Origin: Burkholderiales bacterium
GTDB taxonomy: Bacteria > Pseudomonadota > Gammaproteobacteria > Burkholderiales > SG8-39
Assembly (NCBI GenBank): GCA_017880745.1
Contig: JADGRR010000176.1
Location: 1 to 6,434 of the forward strand
DNA: 6,434 nucleotides
Direction of reading: 5' to 3'
In this document: one piece after another, positions 1-4,912 of the stretch
How positions within the stretch are numbered: the first letter of the stretch is position 1
How the letters are laid out: each line of letters starts with the position of its first letter
Program-made: the position numbers and the translations under genes
The notes under the pieces: model-generated
What the model was told of the DNA's origin: nothing
The model's database searches: none
What the model saw: the letters and a program-made list of their open reading frames with translations, nothing else

Positions 1-368
1 TCGAGGTCGGCGCGCGGCGCCACCTGGCCGTAATGGATGTTGAAGCCGTGGGCAAAAGCGAGCGTCGCGCCTTTTTTGATATTGGGCTCGACCTCGCCCT
101 GGTACACCGCGGCGATGTGCTCGTCAGGCATGAGCATCATGACGAAATCAGCGCCCCTCACGGCCTCGCCTACTTCGGCCACCTTCAGTCCGGCCTTCTT
201 CGCCTTGTCCCAGGAAGCGCCGCCGCGACGCAAGCCGACGGTGACCTTCATGCCGGAGTCGTGCAGATTGAGCGCGTGCGCGTGGCCCTGCGAGCCGTAG
301 CCGACGATGGTCACTTTCTTGCCCTTGATGAGCGAAAGGTCGGCGTCCTTGTCGTAATAGACTTTCAT
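1..368 (-). CDS. ilvC: Ketol-acid reductoisomerase, N-terminal part (cut by window edge)
   Basis: Cytoplasmic NADPH- and Mg-dependent enzyme of isoleucine/valine synthesis. It converts acetolactate (or acetohydroxybutyrate), the product of the upstream ilvI-ilvH enzyme, to the dihydroxy acid. Only the first 122 residues lie here; the family is usually about 338 residues, so the C-terminal knotted domain is outside. The fragment begins MKVYYDKDADLSLIKGKKV. The Rossmann loop is GYGSQG at residues 23-28. Cofactor-loop arginines R47/R48 and S52 fit an NADPH-preferring class I enzyme. The active-site histidine is H107 in AFAHGFNIHYG. The ATG at 368 is chosen because an AGAGAGGA ribosome site lies just before it and family members start the same way. 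It is third in the ilvI-ilvH-ilvC order, 191 nt after ilvH. Identity is near certain. Confidence 0.97.
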   Translation of the reverse strand, partial: MKVYYDKDADLSLIKGKKVTIVGYGSQGHAHALNLHDSGMKVTVGLRRGGASWDKAKKAGLKVAEVGEAVRGADFVMMLMPDEHIAAVYQGEVEPNIKKGATLAFAHGFNIHYGQVAPRADL

Positions 369-481
369 GGTTTCCTCTCTGAAAAAGCGTGAGACCTGAG
401 GCGTGAGCGGGGAGGCGGGAAACCCGGTCGGGCTCCACTCCTTGCTCTTCGCGCCGCACTACTCACTAGGGGACGTATGAA

Positions 482-502
482 CAACGGGGCAATGCCCCGT
501 TG
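482..502 (-). repeat. Perfect 21-nt palindrome in the ilvC leader
   Basis: CAACGGGGCA (482-491) is the exact reverse complement of TGCCCCGTTG (493-502... centre base 492, outer pair 482/502). In RNA it would form a GC-rich stem of 8-9 pairs with a tiny loop. As DNA it would be a near-symmetric operator. No T-run follows on either strand (TTCATACG follows in the ilvC direction), so it is not a standard intrinsic terminator. Confidence 0.6.
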
Positions 503-520
503 CGATCTCCCCGAGTTATA

Positions 521-559
521 GGAAGCTCTGCTTGCGTCCGGGGTCTAATCGGAGCTTCC
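521..559 (-). repeat. Inverted repeat directly after the ilvH stop
   Basis: GGAAGCTC (521-528) and GAGCTTCC (552-559) are perfect 8-bp arms with a 23-nt spacer. The outer arm begins at the base next to the ilvH stop codon. The following sequence is TATAACTC on the ilv strand, with no U-tract, so this is a possible mRNA 3'-stabilising or processing stem rather than a clear terminator. Confidence 0.45.
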
Positions 560-1051
560 CTAGATTCTAAGAACCCGCTGGCCGCGGGAAATGCCGGATG
601 CGCCGGTGCGCGCCGTCTCGAGAATGGCAGTGCGGCCGAGCGCCTCGATGAACGCATCCAGCTTCTGCCCGGTGCCGGTGAGCTCGATGGTGAAGGTGTC
701 TTCGGAGACATCGATGATGCGCCCGCGGAAAATGTCCGACATGCGCTTCATATCGTCGCGCTCCTTGGCGCCGGCGCGCACCTTGATCAGCATCAGCTCG
801 CGCTCGATGTGCGGCGCCTCGAACAGGTCCACCACTTTGACCACCTCGACCAGCTTGTTCAGCTGCTTGGTGATCTGCTCGATCACGTCACCCGAGCCCG
901 AGGTGACGATGGTCATGCGCGACAGCGACGCGTCCTCGGTAGGCGCGACGGTGAGCGATTCGATGTTGTAGCCGCGGGCGGAGAACAGCCCGGAAACGCG
1001 CGACAGCGCGCCGGCCTCGTTCTCGAGAAGGATGGATATGATGTGTCGCAT
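560..1051 (-). CDS. ilvH: Acetolactate synthase regulatory (small) subunit
   Basis: Regulatory subunit of the acetohydroxyacid synthase holoenzyme. It activates the large subunit and carries valine feedback inhibition. The protein has 163 residues, the length of E. coli IlvH (also annotated ilvN in other genomes). The N-terminal ACT domain covers about residues 2-78 (RHIISILLENEAGALSRVSG; RGYNIESLTV). The C-terminal ACT-like domain covers about 84-160 (ELMLIKVRA; FRGRIIDVSEDTFTIELTG). Residues matching E. coli valine-binding or valine-resistance positions are present: N11, G14 and N29. Feedback sensitivity is therefore expected by inference. It lies 33 nt downstream of ilvI. The 25 nt before its ATG are pyrimidine- and CG-rich with no recognisable Shine-Dalgarno sequence, so translation may depend on ribosomes finishing ilvI. 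Confidence 0.97.
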   Translation of the reverse strand: MRHIISILLENEAGALSRVSGLFSARGYNIESLTVAPTEDASLSRMTIVTSGSGDVIEQITKQLNKLVEVVKVVDLFEAPHIERELMLIKVRAGAKERDDMKRMSDIFRGRIIDVSEDTFTIELTGTGQKLDAFIEALGRTAILETARTGASGISRGQRVLRI

Positions 1052-1084
1052 GGGTGTCGGTGTCGGCGGCGGGTTGCGGAGCGT

Positions 1085-2791
1085 CTACAATTCTTCGGCC
1101 AGGATCATCTCGGTGAGGCCCTTGCCGCCTCCGACCATGGGATAGACGTTCTCGGTCTGGTCGGTCATGAAATCCATGAACACCAGCTCGTCCGTGCGTT
1201 TGAACGCCTCCTTCAGTGCCGGCTCGACATCGGCCGGTTTCTCAATGCGCATGCCGACGTGGCCGTAGCTCTCTGCGAGCTTGACGAAATCGGGCAACGC
1301 ATCCATGTAGGATTCCGAGTAACGGTTGCCGTGGAAGAACTGCTGCCACTGCCGCACCATACCCATGTAGCGGTTGTTGAGATTGACCACCTTGATCGGC
1401 AAACGGTACTGCTTGCAGGTCGAGAGCTCCTGGATGCACATCTGGAAGCTCGCCTCGCCGGTGACGCAGGCCACCGTGGCGCCGGGATTGGCCATCTGCG
1501 CGCCCATCGCCGCGGGCAAGCCGAAGCCCATGGTGCCGAGGCCCCCGGAGTTGATCCAGCGGCGCGGTTTGTCGAACTTGTAGAACTGCGCCGCCCACAT
1601 CTGGTGCTGGCCGACGTCGGAGGTGATGAAGGCGTCGCCCTTCGTGATTTCGTACAGCTTCTCCAGAACGAACTGAGGCTTGATGATCTTGCTCTTGCGG
1701 TCGTAGCGCAGGCAATCCTTGGTCTTCCACAGATCGATCTGCGCCCACCAGGCACTGATCGCCTTCGGCTCGGGGCGCTGCTTGCCGGCCTCGATCAGCT
1801 TGATCAGGTCGTCAAGCACGTCGGGCACATGGCCGACGATGGGCACATCAACCTTCACGCGCTTGGAGATCGAGGACGGGTCGATATCGATGTGAATGAT
1901 CTTGCGCGGCACCTGGCCGAAATGCGCCGGGTCGCCGATGACGCGGTCGTCGAAGCGCGCGCCAATCGCCACGAGCACGTCGCAGTGTTGCATCGCCATG
2001 TTGGCCTCGTAGGTGCCGTGCATCCCCAGCATGCCGACAAAATGCTTGTCGGTCGCAGGAAAACCGCCCAAGCCCATGAGGGTGTTGGTGCAGGGGAAGC
2101 CCAGCATTCTCACCAGCTTGGTGAGCTGGGGCGCAGCGTCAGACAGGATTACGCCGCCGCCGGCATAGATCATCGGGCGCTTGGCTTCGATCAACAGCTG
2201 CGCCGCCTTCTTGATCTGCCCCGGATGACCCTTGATCACCGGATTGTAGGAGCGCATCGAGATCGTTTCCGGATACTCGAACTTGCACTTGGCGACGGTG
2301 ACGTCCTTGGGGATGTCGACCAGCACGGGCCCCGGACGTCCGGTCGTTGCGAGGTAGAAGGCCTTCTTCATGGTAATGGCGAGATCCTTGACGTCCTTCA
2401 CCAGGAAATTGTGCTTTACGCACGGGCGGGTGATGCCCACCGCATCGCATTCCTGGAACGCATCCAGCCCGATGGCATGCGTCGGCACCTGGCCGGAGAT
2501 GATCACCATTGGGATCGAATCCATATAGGCGGTGGCAATGCCGGTCACGGCGTTGGTGACGCCAGGTCCCGAGGTCACCAGCGCGACGCCGACTTTGCGG
2601 CTTGACCGGGAATAGCCGTCGGCGGCATGGGTGGCACCCTGTTCGTGGCGCACCAATACGTGCTTGACTTTGTTCTGTTTGAACAATTCGTCATAGATGA
2701 ACAAGACTGCACCGCCTGGGTAGCCGAACACGTACTCGACTTTTTCCGCCTGCAGGCACTTGATCAGGATTTCCGCGCCCGATAATTCCAT
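1085..2791 (-). CDS. ilvI: Acetolactate synthase catalytic (large) subunit
   Basis: Thiamine-diphosphate (ThDP) and FAD enzyme. It condenses two pyruvates to acetolactate, or pyruvate with 2-oxobutyrate, the first common step of valine/leucine/isoleucine synthesis. It is 568 residues long, normal for the family (ilvB and ilvI are used interchangeably). Domains in order: ThDP PYR domain about 3-170 with catalytic E50 in VRHEQGA and the SGPGVTNAVTG loop; central FAD-binding domain about 192-325 with RFDDRVIG (279-286); ThDP PP domain about 370-540 with SGGLGTMGFGLPAAMG, G445-E446-A447 and N472-N473. The usual GDG that starts the ThDP motif is GEA here. W482 in RQWQQFF matches the family's conserved herbicide-site tryptophan. 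An in-frame TAA lies 15 nt before the ATG, so 2791 is the only possible start. First gene of the ilv operon, divergent from the sigma cluster. Confidence 0.98.
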   Translation of the reverse strand: MELSGAEILIKCLQAEKVEYVFGYPGGAVLFIYDELFKQNKVKHVLVRHEQGATHAADGYSRSSRKVGVALVTSGPGVTNAVTGIATAYMDSIPMVIISGQVPTHAIGLDAFQECDAVGITRPCVKHNFLVKDVKDLAITMKKAFYLATTGRPGPVLVDIPKDVTVAKCKFEYPETISMRSYNPVIKGHPGQIKKAAQLLIEAKRPMIYAGGGVILSDAAPQLTKLVRMLGFPCTNTLMGLGGFPATDKHFVGMLGMHGTYEANMAMQHCDVLVAIGARFDDRVIGDPAHFGQVPRKIIHIDIDPSSISKRVKVDVPIVGHVPDVLDDLIKLIEAGKQRPEPKAISAWWAQIDLWKTKDCLRYDRKSKIIKPQFVLEKLYEITKGDAFITSDVGQHQMWAAQFYKFDKPRRWINSGGLGTMGFGLPAAMGAQMANPGATVACVTGEASFQMCIQELSTCKQYRLPIKVVNLNNRYMGMVRQWQQFFHGNRYSESYMDALPDFVKLAESYGHVGMRIEKPADVEPALKEAFKRTDELVFMDFMTDQTENVYPMVGGGKGLTEMILAEEL

Positions 2792-2822
2792 GATTCTCGC
2801 TGGGTTTTACCGAAAACGTTGA

Positions 2823-2851
2823 ACACTAATGCTTGCTCCTCGTTTGGTCAA
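2823..2851 (-). promoter_or_regulatory. Likely sigma70 promoter of the ilv operon
   Basis: On the minus strand, TTGACC (2851-2846, 5 of 6 to TTGACA) is followed after exactly 17 nt by TAGTGT (2828-2823, weaker -10). An AAAAAATT tract lies just upstream of the -35, as in UP elements. Transcription would begin near 2816, giving a leader of about 25 nt with only a weak purine stretch (GCGAGA) before the ilvI ATG. Such a short leader leaves no room for classical peptide-based attenuation. The prediction is by eye. Confidence 0.5.
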
Positions 2852-2860
2852 GAATTTTTT

Positions 2861-2873
2861 GTTGCGACGCAAC
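2861..2873. promoter_or_regulatory. Palindromic candidate operator upstream of ilvI
   Basis: GTTGCG (2861-2866), A, CGCAAC (2868-2873): a perfect 13-bp palindrome with a one-base centre. It sits 9 bp upstream of the proposed ilvI -35 and in the divergent intergenic region, a typical place for a dimeric regulator. I do not recognise the motif as belonging to a named regulator. Confidence 0.35.
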
Positions 2874-2918
2874 TTTGTCGCCGCAGCGATTTGGGCAACA
2901 CGGCAATCGATTAACCAC

Positions 2919-3028
2919 TAGAATTCAGAGGTAATTAACAAAATGAGGGAATGCATCCCCTCATGCTCCCCCAAGTGAGGGGCCGTTTCGGTGATCTTGA
3001 AACGGCCCCTAGGAGATATTTCGAGGGT
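2919..3028 (+). promoter_or_regulatory. Structured leader of the sigma operon
   Basis: A TAGAAT hexamer (2919-2924, 5 of 6 to the -10 consensus) lacks a clear -35. AGAGG (2927-2931) precedes an ATG at 2943 that opens an 11-codon ORF, MRECIPSCSPK, ending with TGA at 2976-2978. Three stems are possible. Stem A pairs ATGAGGG (2943-2949) with CCCTCAT (2958-2964). Stem B pairs CCCCTCA (2957-2963) with TGAGGGG (2976-2982). Stem C pairs AGGGGCCGTTTC (2978-2989) with GAAACGGCCCCT (2999-3010), perfect over 12 bp with a 9-nt loop. B excludes both A and C. An AGGAG follows stem C immediately, at 3011-3015, and GAGGG lies at 3023-3027. The region looks more like a regulatory 5' leader than codons, although an ATG-initiated frame runs through it. 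Confidence 0.4.
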
Positions 3029-3604
3029 ATCGCCCTGGCTTCCCGCAACGAACTTTCCGAGTTTCTCGCCGCCGTCGAACGTCGCGCCTACAAGCAGGCG
3101 CGATATGCCGTGCGCGACGAGCAGGCGGCTTTGGATGTGGTGCAGGACGCAATGCTCAAGCTGTCGGAAAAATACGGCGCCAAGCCCTTGGCGGAATTGC
3201 CGATGCTGTTCCAACGCATCCTGCAAAACACCATTCGAGACTATTACCGTCGCTACAAGGTGCGCGCAACATGGACCACACAGTTATCCTCGATTCTCAC
3301 CAGCAAGGATGGCGGGGAGGAGGCAGATCCGCTGGAAACTTTGGCACCCGCGGAGGGGTCCAATCAAGCATTAGGGCCATCCGACCATCTGGAAAAATCG
3401 CAACTTATTGTTCTAATTGAGGATGAACTGAAAAAGCTGCCACCACGTCAACGCGAGGCCTTCCTGCTGCGTTATTGGGAAGAGTTGGACGTTGCCGAAA
3501 CTGCCCAAGCCATGGGCTGTTCGGAGGGCAGCGTCAAGACCCATTGCTCGCGCGCCGCGCACACATTGGCCAGCGCACTCAAACGCAAGGGGGTGACATT
3601 ATGA
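2951..3604 (+). CDS. ECF-like RNA polymerase sigma factor (start uncertain)
   Basis: Alternative sigma factor of the sigma70/ECF type. In the longest version (217 residues), sigma region 2 covers about residues 34-105 (SEFLAAVERRAYKQA, DVVQDAMLKL, LQNTIRDYYRR). A variable acidic linker covers about 106-147. Sigma region 4 covers about 148-212 (LPPRQREAFLLRYWEELDVAETA), with the DNA-binding helix-turn-helix in AQAMGCSEGSVKTHCSRA. The start is doubtful. Homologues as I remember them begin near MASRNELSEFL, which matches residue 30 here, and the 5' part is a strong hairpin. Candidates are ATG 2951, ATG 2963, GTG 2975, or a non-standard CTG at 3035 (seven nt after GAGGG) or ATC at 3029. The next in-frame ATG would cut region 2. 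The stop overlaps the next gene's start as ATGA. First of a four-gene cluster; regulon unknown. Confidence 0.88.
   Translation: MHPLMLPQVRGRFGDLETAPRRYFEGIALASRNELSEFLAAVERRAYKQARYAVRDEQAALDVVQDAMLKLSEKYGAKPLAELPMLFQRILQNTIRDYYRRYKVRATWTTQLSSILTSKDGGEEADPLETLAPAEGSNQALGPSDHLEKSQLIVLIEDELKKLPPRQREAFLLRYWEELDVAETAQAMGCSEGSVKTHCSRAAHTLASALKRKGVTL
2978..3010 (+). repeat. Perfect 12-bp hairpin at the 5' end of the sigma gene
   Basis: AGGGGCCGTTTC (2978-2989) and GAAACGGCCCCT (2999-3010) are exact reverse complements around a 9-nt loop. This is the strongest hairpin I found in the window. No T-run follows; AGGAG abuts its 3' arm, which points to control of translation initiation rather than termination. 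Confidence 0.75.
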
Positions 3605-3975
3605 ATGAAAGCAAATTCGGCCACCAAATCAAGCAACAACTCGATCAGACGCTCGATCTCGAACGGGTCACGCTGACTCGGCTGAAGGTCGCGCGCGAGC
3701 AGGCCGTGGCGCGCCAGCGCATGACCGAACCCGCGTTTGCGCTGGCGTGGGTGGATGCCGTTGTCGGTCGCCTGTCCGGCAACCCGGCCTCGGCGAGCAT
3801 TGCCCTGGCAGGCGCCGCCCTGATCCTGGCGCTCGTCGGCATTCAGTACTGGCAACAACAGCCATCGGTGGAGGAGATCGAGGAAATCGACGCCGCGATC
3901 CTGACCGGCGACCTGCCGATCAACGCCTACCTCGACAAGAGCTTCGATACATGGCTAAAGCGCTCGCAGTACTGA
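3601..3975 (+). CDS. DUF3619 family membrane protein, putative anti-sigma factor
   Basis: A 124-residue protein with one membrane helix. The N-terminal part (1-62, ESKFGHQIKQQLDQTLDLE and LKVAREQAVARQR) is charged, probably helical and cytoplasmic. One transmembrane segment covers about 65-84 (ASIALAGAALILALVGIQYW). A short acidic periplasmic tail carries EEIEEIDAAILTGDLPINAYLD, typical of DUF3619 as I recall it. ATG 3601 is chosen because it overlaps the sigma stop (ATGA) and follows AGGGGGTGA in the sigma gene. Size, topology and translational coupling to a sigma factor are those of a membrane anti-sigma factor, but I see no zinc-binding HxxxCxxC motif. The anti-sigma role is inference. Its 3' end overlaps the next gene by 25 nt. 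Confidence 0.85.
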   Translation: MNESKFGHQIKQQLDQTLDLERVTLTRLKVAREQAVARQRMTEPAFALAWVDAVVGRLSGNPASASIALAGAALILALVGIQYWQQQPSVEEIEEIDAAILTGDLPINAYLDKSFDTWLKRSQY

Positions 3976-4415
3976 CGTTCGGGCTGTGCATCGCCCTGTC
4001 CACCTTCGCCGCAGCTGCTGATAAGAAACAGCCCGATTGGGCGCAACTCACGCCCGAGCAGCAACAGATTCTGGCGCCGCTGGCGAGCGATTGGAACAAA
4101 CTCGAAGATCGCCCGCGCAAGAAATGGCTGCTGACGGTCAAGCGCTATCCCAAGATGAAGCCGGAACAGCAGCAGCGCCTGCAGACGCAGATGAAGGACT
4201 GGGCCAAGCTGACCCCGGAACAACGCGCCATCGCGCGCGCGAACTACAAGAAGCTGGCGAAGCAACCACCGGAAAAACGTGAAGCGGTGAAGCAGAAATG
4301 GCAGGAACACCAACAGCGGAAGCAGGCCCTCTCGAACAGCGCCCCACCCTTGCCAGCTGGCCCAAGCGGGGATAAGGCGGCACCGCCGTCGGCGCCAGCC
4401 AGCCCGTCACGCTGA
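3951..4415 (+). CDS. DUF3106 family secreted repeat protein
   Basis: A 154-residue protein with a Sec signal peptide (MAKALAVLTFGLCIALSTFAAA, cut around residues 22-23), so probably periplasmic. The mature part is built of five 18-residue units starting at W30, W48, Y66, W84 and L102. The consensus is W-x-K-L-T-P-E-Q followed by a basic, Q-rich helix. LTPEQ occurs at 33-37 and 87-91, and MKPEQ at 69-73. These fit the LTxxQ pattern of CpxP/Spy-type periplasmic chaperones, a resemblance rather than proven homology. The tail (about 129-154) is Pro/Ala/Ser-rich and disordered. ATG 3951 gives a clean signal peptide; the frame is open upstream but without a sensible N-terminus. It overlaps DUF3619 by 25 nt and ends 1 nt before the RDD gene. 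The function may be envelope sensing; this is inference. Confidence 0.85.
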   Translation: MAKALAVLTFGLCIALSTFAAAADKKQPDWAQLTPEQQQILAPLASDWNKLEDRPRKKWLLTVKRYPKMKPEQQQRLQTQMKDWAKLTPEQRAIARANYKKLAKQPPEKREAVKQKWQEHQQRKQALSNSAPPLPAGPSGDKAAPPSAPASPSR

Positions 4416-4416
4416 C

Positions 4417-4863
4417 GTGCGCGGCCACGCCGGTGCAGCTGCGCATACGGACTACCCCTATCCCAGCATCAAACGCCGGCTCATCTGCATGGTGTATGAG
4501 GCGCTGCTCCTGCTCGGCATCGCGTTCTTCGCCGGCCTGCTTTTTCTCGGCGCAACCGGCGCGAGCCCGAGCGGATGGCTGCGCCATGCGTTCCAGGTCT
4601 ATCTTTTCCTCGTGATCGGTCTGTACCTCGTCGGATCCTGGCGCCGCAGCGGGCAGACTCTGGCAATGAAGACCTGGAAGCTGCGTCTGGCCGGCGCAAG
4701 TGGCGCCAGGATCACGCTGCGGCAAGCGATAGTCCGTTATGCCTGCGCGTGGCCTTGCCTGCTACTGGGCGGGATCGGTATTCTGTACGCGCCGTTCGAC
4801 CGCGAACGCCAGTTCCTGCACGACCGTCTGGCCGGCACCAGTATCGTGAGCGGTGAAGAGTGA
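4417..4863 (+). CDS. RDD family inner-membrane protein
   Basis: A 148-residue membrane protein with three helices: about 26-47 (VYEALLLLGIAFFAGLLFLG), 57-75 (HAFQVYLFLVIGLYLVGSW) and 104-125 (AIVRYACAWPCLLLGGIGILY). RDD signatures are present: R20-R21 before helix 1, with E28 where the family name residue Asp would sit; SGQTLAMKTWKLRL between helices 2 and 3; and FDRERQFLHDRLAGT after helix 3. The start is a GTG one nt after the DUF3106 stop. No Shine-Dalgarno is visible, which suggests coupling. The next in-frame ATG (4489) would remove the conserved Arg pair. Biochemical function is not known to me; some RDD proteins are proposed as transporters or Na+/H+ antiporters. Last gene of the sigma cluster. 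Confidence 0.88.
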   Translation: MRGHAGAAAHTDYPYPSIKRRLICMVYEALLLLGIAFFAGLLFLGATGASPSGWLRHAFQVYLFLVIGLYLVGSWRRSGQTLAMKTWKLRLAGASGARITLRQAIVRYACAWPCLLLGGIGILYAPFDRERQFLHDRLAGTSIVSGEE

Positions 4864-4912
4864 GTGCCAAGGAGCAAGACTTGCACCCGGTTTCGACCCG
4901 ATTCCTCACGCC
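4864..4912. other. Convergent spacer between the RDD gene and lptG
   Basis: Only 49 nt separate the two converging stop codons. I see no stem followed by a T-run on either strand. A weak imperfect GC stem (around CCCGGTTTCGACCCG, 4887-4901) is the only structure. Transcription termination here is therefore unexplained, or factor-dependent. Confidence 0.4.

Larger units (their letters stand above)
369..559 (-). other. ilvH-ilvC intergenic leader
   Basis: This is a 191-nt gap, long for adjacent genes of one operon. Read in the ilv direction it holds an inverted repeat right after the ilvH stop, a TATAAC hexamer (plus-strand 515-520) with no recognisable -35 partner, a perfect palindrome (482-502) and the ilvC ribosome site. 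I see no convincing leader peptide rich in Ile/Val/Leu codons and no U-tract terminator. The spacer may carry an internal promoter or a processing/attenuation structure for ilvC, but the sequence alone does not decide. Confidence 0.4.

Noticed and set aside
148..459. Minus-strand 103-codon ORF spanning the ilvC start
   Set aside because: It overlaps ilvC out of frame, is Arg/Gly-rich, and ilvC itself has an excellent ribosome site and family-typical N-terminus.
500..2605. Open plus-strand frame of 701 codons opposite ilvH and ilvI
   Set aside because: It is entirely antisense to two unmistakable enzyme genes. It is His/Asp/Leu-rich with no recognisable domain, and its openness follows from GC-rich codon use on the real strand.
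2764..2826. GTG-started 20-codon ORF on the minus strand, with GAGGAG nine nt upstream, overlapping the ilvI start
   Set aside because: Its GTG lies inside the proposed ilvI -10 and its ribosome site inside the promoter spacer. It could only be made from an upstream start for which I see no promoter, and it has no run of Ile/Val/Leu codons.
2855..2860. Six-T run as a plus-strand terminator
   Set aside because: No stem precedes it on the plus strand. It is better explained as the A-tract upstream of the ilvI -35.
4864..4912. Possible bidirectional terminator between the RDD gene and lptG
   Set aside because: The only stem is short and imperfect, and no T-run follows on either strand.
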